DNA of 64,000 nt from Streptomyces venezuelae (GTDB lineage: Bacteria > Actinomycetota > Actinomycetes > Streptomycetales > Streptomycetaceae). Positions 28,631-39,393 of this stretch are shown here, piece by piece; position 1 is the stretch's first letter, and each line of letters opens with the position of its first letter. The notes beneath the pieces are model-generated. The model was not told where the DNA came from, did no database searches, and was given only the letters and a program-made list of their open reading frames with translations. The translations under genes and the position numbers were made by a program. Location of the stretch: the NCBI RefSeq assembly GCF_008642335.1, contig NZ_CP029191.1:5952001-6016000 (forward strand). The letters are read 5' to 3'.

Positions 28631-28936
28631 TCACTCGGTCGCCGCGACCCCGCCATTGCGCACCGAAGGCTCCAGGTCGAACTCCCCGTCCCGCGCGCCG
28701 AGGACGAACGCCCGCCATTCCGCGGCCGTGTACCGGAGCACGGTCTCCGGATCCAGCGACGACCGCATGGCCACGGCGCCCTCGGGCAGGTACGCGATCT
28801 CCACACGCTCCTCGTGCTTTTCGGTGCCCGGCGCGCTGTGCCACTCGACGCCGGAGATGTCGAGGGCGTAGAGCTCCTCCTTCTCGCGTTCCTTGCGAGC
28901 CTTTTCCTGCGCCTCGGTGTCGGGTGCGTCGGTCAT
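28631..28936 (-). CDS. DUF397 domain protein
   Basis: A 101-aa small protein. After a Glu/Lys/Arg-rich helix, the DUF397 core is visible: VEWHSAPG, VEIAYLPEGAVAMRSSLDP and LRYTAAEWRAFVLGARDGEFD (the W-x-x-F-x-x-G-x-x-x-G-E-F/A-D ending is diagnostic). DUF397 proteins are abundant in Streptomyces and usually pair with an XRE-type HTH regulator (BldB/WhiJ-like systems); no such partner is adjacent. ATG 28936 is preferred over GTG 28954 because AAGGGA lies upstream of it. It sits inside the decayed ESX locus. Confidence 0.8.
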   Translation of the reverse strand: MTDAPDTEAQEKARKEREKEELYALDISGVEWHSAPGTEKHEERVEIAYLPEGAVAMRSSLDPETVLRYTAAEWRAFVLGARDGEFDLEPSVRNGGVAATE

Positions 28937-29148
28937 GGCGGAGGGTCCCTTCACAACATACGAAAGAGCTGTGGGGCCACCCTACTTGCGGGCTCTGTCC
29001 CTGTTCAGACGTTGGAGAGAACGGCAGCCCCTCAGAGGCCGCACCCCGTCCCCGCCGTGGGCCCGGGCGCCAATGAACCGCACATACCTGCGCGAAGTCC
29101 ACACTTCAGATATCCGAGACAGTCGCGCCGCAGGCCCGCCAACTGCCC

Positions 29149-29232
29149 CTACTCGCCTCGGCGGTAGCGGATCAGCATCGCCACGGACATGGCCACCGTC
29201 GACGCCACCATGACCATGCCCATGACCTTCAT
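29149..29232 (-). CDS. Possible 27-aa membrane peptide
   Basis: A short frame encoding one hydrophobic, Met/Val-rich helix followed by IRYRRGE, which would give a single-pass peptide with a basic cytosolic end. No clear ribosome binding site. The rest of 28955-29523 holds no other gene I can support. It may be a relic or a real small protein. Confidence 0.25.
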   Translation of the reverse strand: MKVMGMVMVASTVAMSVAMLIRYRRGE

Positions 29233-29523
29233 GAGCGGGTGTGCGCTCGCCACTCGGGGATAGGGTGCCCGACGTGCACACGAGTGGCAGGTGATCCAGT
29301 CGACCGTTGAAGGGGTCAACTGCCCGCAGAATGCGGGCATTTCCCGGTACGTGTCGGGGGCACGGCTCAGAAATAGGCCACGGGGGTCGGTTCTCCCACG
29401 GCCGCGCCACGCCGTACGAGACAGTCGGTGCACAGGGCGCGGGCGCAACACCGGCAACAGAGGGCGCCCGGACCGCCCGTGCCCGGCGATGGCACCGGCA
29501 TCGGTATTGAGGGGGAACAGCAG

Positions 29524-29928
29524 GTGAGCACGACGGCCTCCACGACGACCATCGCATTCGGGCGGCCGAGCGGCGGAAACCCTCCCGCAAGCACATCCGG
29601 ACGCGGGGCAGGGGCCCGGACCGACACGGCCTTCGGCTTCTGCCGGGTCACCATCGTCGCGCCCGACAGTCGCATCGACGTGGCGCTGCCCGACGACGTC
29701 CCGGTCGCCGGCCTCTTCCCCGAGGTTCTGCGGCTCTCCCGGCAGGGCCCGGCCGAGGGCGCACCGGTCGGCTACCACCTCGTACGCCGCGACGGCACCG
29801 TCCTCGACAGCGCCCACACCTTCGCGACCCAGCGCATCCTCGACGACGAGTTCCTCGCGGGGGTACGCACGCGGGTGCACGGCGACCGGGCTTCTTCCGC
29901 TACCCCACCCAGGTCGCCGCCGTACTGA
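29524..29928 (+). pseudogene. Truncated eccD: only the N-terminal ubiquitin-like domain remains
   Basis: A 134-aa frame with a good start (GTG at 29524, GAGGGG about 11 nt upstream). Residues about 35-115 match the YukD/ubiquitin-like head of EccD: CRVTIVAPDSRIDVALPDDV, GLFPEVLRLSRQ and YHLVRRDGTVLDSAHTFATQ, then RILDDEFL. Full EccD is about 450-500 aa with around eleven membrane helices. Here the frame leaves family similarity after RILDDEFL and stops at 29928 (SSATPPRSPPY). No transmembrane channel is left. It could still make a small soluble ubiquitin-like protein, as the ribosome binding site and domain are intact. Confidence 0.7.
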
Positions 29929-30095
29929 CCGCCGGCCTGGTAACCCTCGTCCTGCTCGGTATCGGGCTCTGCCGCGACCTGCCCACCGGTTCGGCAGGTG
30001 GCAGCACCGCACTCGACCTGCGGACCATCTGGCTCGTCGCGGCGATCACGGCGTCCCCCAGCCCATTCGTACCTGCGCAGAAAGGCCCTACCAGC
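29889..30095 (+). pseudogene. Orphan membrane-segment codons downstream of the eccD head
   Basis: In the frame of the next gene, the codons between 29889 and 30095 read GFFRYPTQVAAVLTAGLVTL, then VLLGIGLCRDLP and LRTIWLVAAITAS. These are two hydrophobic segments with loop residues between, and no start codon of their own. They overlap the end of the truncated eccD in another frame. They look like the remains of a polytopic membrane protein joined by deletion, possibly the rest of EccD. I could not assign them firmly. Confidence 0.4.
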
Positions 30096-31568
30096 GTGAG
30101 CTTCGGCCCGCCCCCGTCCCCTTTCACCCAGTCCACACTGGCGGCAGCCGAGGGAAAGAAGCGCCGCACGGTGCTTGTCGTCGGCGTGCTGCTCGCGCTG
30201 ACCGCGGCGCTGTGCGCGGGTGGCTGGGTCCTGTGGGGGAGGGGCGGTGACAGCACGTCGAAGCCGGACGCCGACCGGGCCCGGCCCGCCGACGCCATCA
30301 GGGAGACAGTGGAAACGCCTCCCAGGACCCCGGAGGGCGGCACCGCTGCCGAGTACGTGGACAAGCCCCTCAAGGAGGGCCAGACCGCCTCGGCGAAGGG
30401 CACATGGGCGACGGAGAAGATCGTCGCGAAGGGCATCGTGAACGTCGTCAGAGGATTCAGGATCGGCGACTCCGAGAAGGTCTGGCAGCTCAAGTTCCCC
30501 GGCCCCGTCTGCGCGGTGACGCGCCACGTCAGCGTGGACGGCAGAACGGCCGTCGCCTTCTCCGGCGAACGCCCCAAGAAGACCGACACGGGCGAGGGGG
30601 ACACCGCCCCGTGCGACCGGATCGCGGTGTTCGACATCGACACGGGCAGAAAACTCTGGGACAAGAAACTGCCCGGCGAGGCCGCTCTGGCGATGGGCGT
30701 CAACGTGACGATGACCCGGGGGACGGTCGTCGCGGTCTCCGGGCAAGCCTCGGTGGCGTACGACATGACCAGTGGAAGGCGGCTGTGGACCGACACCTCG
30801 GTCTCGAAATGCGCCGACCTGGGGTATGCCGGGGGCCGTGGCCTGGTCGCCCTCGTCCGGTGCGGTGACTCCGGGGACCCCGAGTTCCGCGTTCAGAAGG
30901 TCGCCCCGCGTACGGGGAAGACCCTGTGGACGTACAAGGTCGCCGCGTCGATCAAGGGGGTCCACCTGGCCTCCTCGTCACCGCCCGTCATCGCCGTCGC
31001 GGCCGGGGACCTGACGTCCACCAACCTGATCGCCCTCAGCGACGACAAGGGCAGACAGCGCGGCACGATCCGTCTTGAGGGCGATCGCTACGTACATGGC
31101 TGCGACGAGACCTTCAGCGCCGAGGTGGAGCGCTGCACCGGGGTGGTCGTCGGGAAGCGGCAGCTCTACATGGCGACGAAGCCGCGAGAGTTCTCTCCGG
31201 AGACGTCCCGCGGCCCGGTGGCCAACGAGATCGTCGCCTTCGATCTGGCGACCGGTAACACCGTACGCAAATTCGATGCAAGGCCTGGCCGTCCGATGTT
31301 CCCGCTGCGCATGAGCGGGGACAAGGTGATCGCCTACCGGGAAGCCGCGACCGCGCCCTCCGCGGCCGTCAGCCTGGACCCGGACTCGGGGAAGGAGTCC
31401 CTTCTGCTGCTCTTCGGGGAGGACGAAGCGCCGGAGATGAACGGCCTGGAGCCGCCCGAGGTCGTCTACGAGCACGGCCGCATCTTCCTGGCCGCCACGA
31501 GCGTCACGCGGTCCAAGGGCGACGGGCCCCAGCAGTGGGTGATGAGAGGATTCGAGAGCAGCGGCTGA
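30096..31568 (+). CDS. Membrane-anchored PQQ-like beta-propeller protein
   Basis: A 490-aa protein with a short cytosolic lead, one membrane helix (TVLVVGVLLALTAALCAGGWVLW, about residues 28-50) and a large extracellular part. The latter has repeated propeller blades: IAVFDIDTGRKLWDKKLPG, VAYDMTSGRRLWTDTS, TGKTLWTYKV and IVAFDLATGNTVRKFDA. These are WD/PQQ-type repeats; no PQQ-enzyme catalytic residues were noticed. Similar proteins accompany Streptomyces ESX loci, from memory. GTG at 30096 has AAAGG about 14 nt upstream. Its N-terminus is shorter than the long Pro-rich heads usual in this group, so it may be trimmed by the same deletion that removed ESX genes. Confidence 0.75.
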   Translation: MSFGPPPSPFTQSTLAAAEGKKRRTVLVVGVLLALTAALCAGGWVLWGRGGDSTSKPDADRARPADAIRETVETPPRTPEGGTAAEYVDKPLKEGQTASAKGTWATEKIVAKGIVNVVRGFRIGDSEKVWQLKFPGPVCAVTRHVSVDGRTAVAFSGERPKKTDTGEGDTAPCDRIAVFDIDTGRKLWDKKLPGEAALAMGVNVTMTRGTVVAVSGQASVAYDMTSGRRLWTDTSVSKCADLGYAGGRGLVALVRCGDSGDPEFRVQKVAPRTGKTLWTYKVAASIKGVHLASSSPPVIAVAAGDLTSTNLIALSDDKGRQRGTIRLEGDRYVHGCDETFSAEVERCTGVVVGKRQLYMATKPREFSPETSRGPVANEIVAFDLATGNTVRKFDARPGRPMFPLRMSGDKVIAYREAATAPSAAVSLDPDSGKESLLLLFGEDEAPEMNGLEPPEVVYEHGRIFLAATSVTRSKGDGPQQWVMRGFESSG

Positions 31569-31785
31569 CCGTCGCGCCGGGCCCGCCACGCCGACTGGTA
31601 ACCTGTGTAACGACCGTCAGTCTGCATACCCCCGGATCCCGCAGGGATCAGGACGGGAAACGCAGGGACCCGGACCCGCGAGGGCCCGCCCGACGGCTCA
31701 TCCCCGCCTCCCGAGTCACGGAAGCCCCCCTGAGACGTAGACCAGGGGCACTCGGAGGCACTCGAAGACATCACGAGGAGTACGC

Positions 31786-32073
31786 GTGTCGCTCGACGCC
31801 GCTACGAAGAAGCAGATCATGACCGAGTTCGGCCAGAAGGAGGGCGACACCGGCTCCCCCGAGGTCCAGGTGGCGCTGCTCTCTCGCCGCATCTCCGACC
31901 TGACCGAGCACCTCAAGACCCACAAGCACGACCACCACTCGCGTCGTGGTCTGCTGATCCTGGTCGGTCAGCGTCGCCGCCTGCTGCAGTACCTGGCTAA
32001 GAAGGACATCCAGCGCTTCCGTGCGCTGGTCGAGCGCCTGGGTATCCGCCGCGGCGCGGCGGGCGCCAAGTAA
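31786..32073 (+). CDS. rpsO: Ribosomal protein S15
   Basis: A 95-aa 30S subunit protein that binds the 16S central domain. The family sequence is clear throughout: [40 protein letters not shown] and [23 protein letters not shown] at 31786 has GAGGAG about 6 nt upstream. It is followed by a hairpin and pnp. In S. coelicolor rpsO-pnp is an operon with extra promoters before pnp, and the intergenic hairpin is an RNase III target (established knowledge). The 217-bp leader upstream shows no gene. Confidence 0.98.
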   Translation: MSLDAATKKQIMTEFGQKEGDTGSPEVQVALLSRRISDLTEHLKTHKHDHHSRRGLLILVGQRRRLLQYLAKKDIQRFRALVERLGIRRGAAGAK

Positions 32074-32082
32074 GACGGCGTG

Positions 32083-32129
32083 AAGGGAGCGGTTCCCACT
32101 CGAAGCACTCGAAGGGGGCCGCTCCCTTT
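32083..32129 (+). terminator. rpsO-pnp intergenic hairpin
   Basis: AAGGGAGCGG with TTCCC pairs with GGGGG and CCGCTCCCTT, a stem of about 15 bp ending in CTTT, 10 nt after the rpsO stop. It can act as a partial terminator and, by analogy with S. coelicolor, as an RNase III processing site. A TAGTCT box at 32161 could be part of a pnp promoter. Confidence 0.7.
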
Positions 32130-32462
32130 GCTGTACATGCGCGCTGTCACCGACGCTTTGTAGTCTGGTGACATACGCACGCCCCCGGGGCAAGAGAATC
32201 CGGGGGCGGCGAGAACGACGTAAGAACGAAAAACCCCCACGAGGGAGAGGCGCACCAGCCGCCGCCGGTCCTCGGTAGTGGCCCCCGGGAGACATCCCCG
32301 GGTGCTTCGATCGAAGACCGGCCCGCAACGACGGCGCGCTTCTCCACACCGTCCCGGCGGCCGCGCACGACGCGCGGCCGCAGACGAACGGGACACCGCC
32401 CTGGTCCACACGGGATCCGGGCGGGACGACGAAACGTAGACACGTAGACACGTAGGAGAACA

Positions 32463-34675
32463 GTGGAGAACGAGACCCACTACGCCGAGGCCGTCATCGA
32501 CAACGGCACGTTCGGCACCCGCACCATCCGCTTCGAGACGGGCCGCCTGGCCAAGCAGGCCGCCGGCTCCGCCGTCGCGTACCTGGACGACGACACCATG
32601 GTGCTGTCGGCCACCTCCGCTTCCAAGCGGCCCAAGGACCAGCTCGACTTCTTCCCCCTGACGGTGGACGTCGAGGAGCGGCAGTACGCCGCCGGCAAGA
32701 TCCCCGGTTCGTTCTTCCGTCGTGAGGGTCGCCCCTCCGAGGACGCGGTCCTGACCTGCCGCCTGATCGACCGCCCGCTGCGTCCTTCCTTCAAGAAGGG
32801 CCTGCGCAACGAGATCCAGATCGTCGAGACGATCATGGCGCTCAACCCCGACCACCTGTACGACGTAGTCGCGATCAACGCCGCCTCCTGCTCCACGCAG
32901 CTGGCCGGCCTGCCCTTCTCGGGCCCGATCGGCGGCACGCGCGTGGCGCTCATCAAGGGCCAGTGGGTCGCTTTCCCGACGCACACCGAGCTCGAGGACG
33001 CCGTCTTCGACATGGTCGTCGCCGGTCGCGTCCTGGAGGACGGCGACGTCGCGATCATGATGGTCGAGGCCGAGGCCACCGAGAAGACCATCCAGCTCGT
33101 CAAGGACGGCGCCGAGGCGCCGACCGAAGAGGTCGTGGCCGCCGGTCTCGAGGCCGCGAAGCCCTTCATCAAGGTCCTCTGCAAGGCCCAGTCGGACCTC
33201 GCCGCCAAGGCCGCCAAGCCCACCGGCGAGTTCCCGGTCTTCCTGGACTACGAGGACGACGTCCTCGAGGCCCTGACCGCCGCGGTCAAGACCGAGCTCG
33301 CCCAGGCGCTCACCATCGCCGGCAAGCAGGAGCGCGAGGCCGAGCTGGACCGCGTCAAGGAGATCGCCTCCGAGAAGCTGCTCCCGCAGTTCGAGGGCCG
33401 CGAGAAGGAGATCTCCGGTGCCTACCGCGCGCTGACCAAGAAGCTGGTCCGCGAGCGCATCATCAAGGACAAGGTCCGCATCGACGGCCGCGGCGTCACG
33501 GACATCCGTACGCTGGCCGCCGAGGTCGAGGCCATCCCGCGCGTGCACGGCTCGGCGCTGTTCGAGCGTGGCGAGACCCAGATCCTGGGCGTCACCACCC
33601 TCAACATGCTCCGCATGGAGCAGCAGCTCGACACCCTCTCCCCGGTGACGCGCAAGCGCTACATGCACAACTACAACTTCCCGCCGTACTCGGTCGGCGA
33701 GACCGGCCGCGTCGGTTCGCCGAAGCGCCGCGAGATCGGCCACGGCGCGCTCGCCGAGCGCGCGATCGTGCCGGTGCTCCCCTCGCGCGAGGAGTTCCCG
33801 TACGCGATCCGTCAGGTCTCCGAGGCCCTCGGTTCCAACGGCTCGACGTCCATGGGCTCGGTCTGCGCCTCCACGATGTCGCTGCTGAACGCCGGTGTGC
33901 CGCTGAAGGCCGCCGTCGCCGGTATCGCCATGGGTCTGATCTCCGAGGAGATCGACGGCCAGACGCACTACGTCGCCCTCACCGACATCCTCGGTGCGGA
34001 GGACGCCTTCGGTGACATGGACTTCAAGGTCGCCGGTACGAAGCAGTTCGTGACCGCGCTGCAGCTCGACACCAAGCTCGACGGCATCCCCGCCTCGGTC
34101 CTGGCCGCCGCGCTGAAGCAGGCCCGCGACGCGCGTCTGCACATCCTCGACGTGATGAACGAGGCCATCGACGTTCCGGACGAGATGTCCCCGAACGCGC
34201 CGCGCATCATCACCGTCAAGATCCCGGTGGACAAGATCGGTGAGGTCATCGGCCCCAAGGGCAAGATGATCAACCAGATCCAGGAGGACACCGGCGCCGA
34301 CATCACGATCGAGGACGACGGCACCATCTACATCGGTGCCGCCGACGGTCCGGCCGCCGAGGCCGCCCGCGCCACGATCAACGGCATCGCCAACCCGACC
34401 ATGCCGGAGGTCGGCGAGCGCTACCTGGGCACCGTCGTGAAGACGACGACCTTCGGTGCGTTCGTCTCCCTGCTCCCGGGCAAGGACGGTCTGCTGCACA
34501 TCTCGCAGATCCGCAAGCTCGCCGGCGGCAAGCGCGTGGAGAACGTCGAGGACGTCCTCGGTGTGGGCCAGAAGGTCCAGGTCGAGATCGCCGAGATCGA
34601 CTCCCGCGGCAAGCTCTCCCTCATCCCCGTCATCGAGGGTGAAGAGGACGACGACCAGAAGGACGACACCGACAA

Positions 34676-34679
<4 letters not shown>
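32463..34679 (+). CDS. pnp: Polynucleotide phosphorylase
   Basis: A 738-aa phosphorolytic 3'-5' exoribonuclease, which in Streptomyces also adds RNA 3' tails and is inhibited by (p)ppGpp (family knowledge). Order: first RNase PH-like core (about 15-145, with [29 protein letters not shown]), helical domain, second RNase PH core (about 340-550, [18 protein letters not shown]), KH domain (about 580-640, [19 protein letters not shown]) and S1 domain (about 650-720, [20 protein letters not shown]). The acidic tail [14 protein letters not shown] ends it. GTG at 32463 has AGGAGA upstream. The stop overlaps the following M16 protease start by 4 nt. Confidence 0.98.
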
Positions 34680-36855
<2,176 letters not shown>

Positions 36856-36860
36856 GCGAC

Positions 36861-37313
36861 ATGCGCGCGAAGATCACCTACGCCGTCACGGCTGCCGTCC
36901 TGGTCGTCTACTTCGTCCTGGTCGGCAGCCGCGGCGTGCTCCTGATAAAGCACGGCACCGCGCTCACCGTCACCTTCGGTGTCGCGGTGCTCATCCTGCC
37001 GTTCATCGGCATCTGGTTCCTCTGGAAGAACACCCAGTTCGTCCAGCGCGCCAACCGCCTCGCGGCCGAGCTGGAGGCCGAGGGCGGGCTGCCGGTCGAC
37101 GAGTTGCGGCGCACCCCGGCGGGCCGTATCGACCGCGACTCGGCCGACGAGGTGTTCGCCCGCCGCAAGGCCGAGACCGAGGACGCGCCGGACGACTGGC
37201 GCTGCTGGTTCCGGCTGGCCGTCGCGTACCACGACGCCAGGGACACGCCCCGCGCGCGGAAGGCCATGCAGCGCGCCATCGCCCTGCACGCGGGCAGGCC
37301 GGTCGACGTCTGA
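36861..37313 (+). CDS. Small membrane protein with TPR-like C-terminus
   Basis: A 150-aa protein with two membrane helices (ITYAVTAAVLVVYFVLVGSRGVLL and ALTVTFGVAVLILPFIGIWFLW) and a soluble C-terminal part. The end, WRCWFRLAVAYHDARDTPRARKAMQRAI, has the spacing of a TPR hairpin. It starts 5 nt after the dapB stop and is likely co-transcribed. Function not recognised; it is conserved in this place in Streptomyces as far as I recall. Confidence 0.8.
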   Translation: MRAKITYAVTAAVLVVYFVLVGSRGVLLIKHGTALTVTFGVAVLILPFIGIWFLWKNTQFVQRANRLAAELEAEGGLPVDELRRTPAGRIDRDSADEVFARRKAETEDAPDDWRCWFRLAVAYHDARDTPRARKAMQRAIALHAGRPVDV

Positions 37314-37322
37314 CGAAGATGG

Positions 37323-37886
37323 TCAGGCGGTGGGCCGGTACTCGTCGGCCCACACCTCGATGGAGTCGGCCGCGCGGTTGAACGCCTCGTGGCGCGCCAG
37401 GAAGTCCGCGTTGCGGTCGGTCAGGAGCAGCTGCTGCGGCCCGGTCGACTGCTGATCACGTCGTACGAGAACAAGTGCCTGGCCCTGGACCGTGCGGGGG
37501 AGTCCCAGCCAGCGCACCGGCTGCTGCGCGGTCCGCACGGCGGAGATCTGCTCCCACGCGAGCGTCTGTGTCGTCAGGAAACCGACCCTGCGCAGCCCGT
37601 GGGCGCTGACCCAGGTGCCCATGCGCAGCAGGCGCAGTGCGCTCACGATGATGAGGACGGCGAGCGCCGCGCAGATGGCGGCACCCGCCAGGGAGTCCGC
37701 GAACGCGATGATCACCGCGGCGAACAGGACGAACGAGGCGAGCAGCAGCAGGACCGCGCCCGCGCCCACACGCCAGGGGCCCGGCCGGTAGGGCCGGCGC
37801 CAGTGATCGCGGTCGTCGAAGGGCAGCGCCGCGTCGTGCGCCACGTCTTCGAATGCGCGGTCCGCGGTCAGGAAGGGCAGGGGCAC
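37323..37886 (-). CDS. PH-domain membrane protein
   Basis: A 187-aa protein with two adjacent membrane helices (VGAGAVLLLLASFVLFAAVIIAFA and LAGAAICAALAVLIIVSALRLL) followed by a bacterial PH-like domain: TWVSAHGLRRVGFLTTQTLAWEQISAVRTAQQPVRWLGLP. The W-x-x-I-x-x-V pattern is typical. GTG 37886 is preferred over ATG 37913 because TGAGGATC lies about 8 nt upstream. It is convergent with the TPR-like membrane gene, 10 bp away. Function unknown. Confidence 0.75.
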   Translation of the reverse strand: MPLPFLTADRAFEDVAHDAALPFDDRDHWRRPYRPGPWRVGAGAVLLLLASFVLFAAVIIAFADSLAGAAICAALAVLIIVSALRLLRMGTWVSAHGLRRVGFLTTQTLAWEQISAVRTAQQPVRWLGLPRTVQGQALVLVRRDQQSTGPQQLLLTDRNADFLARHEAFNRAADSIEVWADEYRPTA

Positions 37887-38008
37887 GGGCTGATCCTCAC
37901 TCGATCCACACATGGGCTGTGCCCGGTGAGGCTATCGAGCCGTGCCCCCCGCTACCACCCTTGGGGGTCCGGACGAGTTCAGTGCCGGACGATCATGGTC
38001 GGCCCCGG

Positions 38009-38248
38009 TCAGCGGTTGTCGGACGCTTCCGACTTCTGCGTGTGCGCGGGTGACTGGTCGGCCGACATCGCGGGCATCCCGAAGAGCAGGGATCCCACCA
38101 GACCGGCCACGACGGTGAGGCCGATCAGCGTGCGGCTCACGACCTGACTGGCCGACGCGCGCTCGCGGGGAGGGGGAGTGACGTTACTGCGGAACTTGTC
38201 GGCTTCGGCGATGAAGGCGAACGGGACGGGCTCTCGCCGACGGAACAT
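38009..38248 (-). CDS. Small single-pass membrane protein
   Basis: A 79-aa protein with an N-terminal basic/cytosolic part (MFRRREPVPFAFIAEADKF), one membrane helix (TLIGLTVVAGLVGSLLFGM) and a short polar tail. ATG at 38248 has GAGGAGAAG about 10 nt upstream. No family recognised. It is divergent from thyX, and the 200-bp gap between them probably holds both promoters (TAGAGT at 38403-38408 on the plus strand). Confidence 0.65.
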   Translation of the reverse strand: MFRRREPVPFAFIAEADKFRSNVTPPPRERASASQVVSRTLIGLTVVAGLVGSLLFGMPAMSADQSPAHTQKSEASDNR

Positions 38249-38448
38249 GGGGTGCGCTTCTCCTCACGGGTCTCGAACGGAGCTGTGTGAGCTCTGTTAC
38301 TTGGATAGACGCGTGAATCGCCCAAAAGGTGCCCTGTTTCGGCAAATTAGTCGAAGAATGTCGTGGCGGGTCACCGAACGGCCGATTGTCAGTGGCTGGC
38401 CATAGAGTGGGCGCCGCCCGAGTGATGCACATGGAAGGACCCCCGCCT

Positions 38449-39189
38449 GTGAGCGAGACCCCCACCGAAGACCTCAAGCCCAGCTTCCGCAGCGAGGTCA
38501 CCGTCGAGCTGGTGAAGCATGCCGCCACCGACTCCGACGTCCTGTGGGCCGCCCGCGTCTCCACGGCGGGCGAGCAGTCCCTCGACGAGCTCCAGAAGGA
38601 CCCGGAGCGCTCCAAGGGCCTGATCAACTACCTGATGCGGGACCGCCACGGCAGCCCCTTCGAGCACAACTCGATGACCTTCTTCATCAGTGCCCCCATC
38701 TTCGTCTTCCGCGAGTTCATGCGGCACCGCGTCGGCTGGTCGTACAACGAGGAATCGGGTCGGTACAGGGAGCTGCAGCCCGTCTTCTACGTCCCCGACG
38801 CCTCCCGCAAGCTCGTCCAGGAGGGCCGCCCCGGGAAGTACGTCTTCGTGGAGGGCACCGAGGCCCAGCAGGAGCTGACGAGCCGCGTCATGGAGGACTC
38901 GTACCGCCAGGCGTACGAGGCGTACCAGGAGATGCTCGCCGCCGGTGTCGCCCGCGAGGTCGCCCGCGCGGTGCTCCCGGTCGGCCTCTTCTCGTCGATG
39001 TACGCGACGTGCAACGCGCGTTCGCTGATGCACTTCCTCGGCCTGCGCACGCAGCACGAGCTCGCCAAGGTCCCGTCCTTCCCGCAGCGGGAGATCGAGA
39101 TGGTCGGCGAGAAGATGGAGGAGCAGTGGGCCAAGCTCATGCCCCTCACCCACGCGGCCTTCAACAAAAACGGACGTGTGGCGCCCTAA
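38449..39189 (+). CDS. thyX: FAD-dependent thymidylate synthase
   Basis: A 246-aa flavoenzyme making dTMP from dUMP with methylene-tetrahydrofolate, FAD and NADPH, independent of ThyA. The signature region reads FMRHRVGWSYNEESGRYREL (about residues 85-104). Between RHR and the conserved Ser there are eight residues where the textbook motif RHRX7S has seven; the insert is likely normal for this subgroup. The dUMP-binding end NARSLMHFLGLRTQ is also present. GTG at 38449 has GGAAGGA about 10 nt upstream. It lies between dapB and dapA. Confidence 0.96.
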   Translation: MSETPTEDLKPSFRSEVTVELVKHAATDSDVLWAARVSTAGEQSLDELQKDPERSKGLINYLMRDRHGSPFEHNSMTFFISAPIFVFREFMRHRVGWSYNEESGRYRELQPVFYVPDASRKLVQEGRPGKYVFVEGTEAQQELTSRVMEDSYRQAYEAYQEMLAAGVAREVARAVLPVGLFSSMYATCNARSLMHFLGLRTQHELAKVPSFPQREIEMVGEKMEEQWAKLMPLTHAAFNKNGRVAP

Positions 39190-39228
39190 GGGACGCGCCG
39201 TAAGGCACTGATGTGCGGGTGCACCGAG

Positions 39229-39254
39229 CGAAGTGTCCGGTTTGCGGCACTTCG
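39229..39254. repeat. Inverted repeat downstream of thyX
   Basis: CGAAGTG (39229-39235) and CACTTCG (39248-39254) form a 7-bp stem with a 12-nt loop, 40 bp after the thyX stop. Either part of a composite terminator or an operator for dapA. Confidence 0.35.
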
Positions 39255-39282
39255 TGAAGTTCATCTAGCCTGATCAAACGGA

Positions 39283-39320
39283 CCCGGCACTGCTTGAACC
39301 CCCGAGCAGGCAGTGCCGGG
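39283..39320 (+). terminator. Terminator hairpin between thyX and dapA
   Basis: CCCGGCACTGC (39283-39293) pairs perfectly with GCAGTGCCGGG (39310-39320). No T-run. Confidence 0.7.
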
Positions 39321-39380
39321 CTCCACACTTGTCAGGTCCCCACACATCCCCCGAGGGGCGACCCCGCGCTGAGCAGCGAG

Positions 39381-39386
39381 TAGCGT
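39381..39386 (+). promoter_or_regulatory. Candidate -10 of a leaderless dapA promoter (TAGCGT)
   Basis: TAGCGT ends 7 nt before the dapA ATG at 39394, and no ribosome binding site is visible. The -35 is poor. Confidence 0.35.
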
Positions 39387-39393
39387 GTTACCC

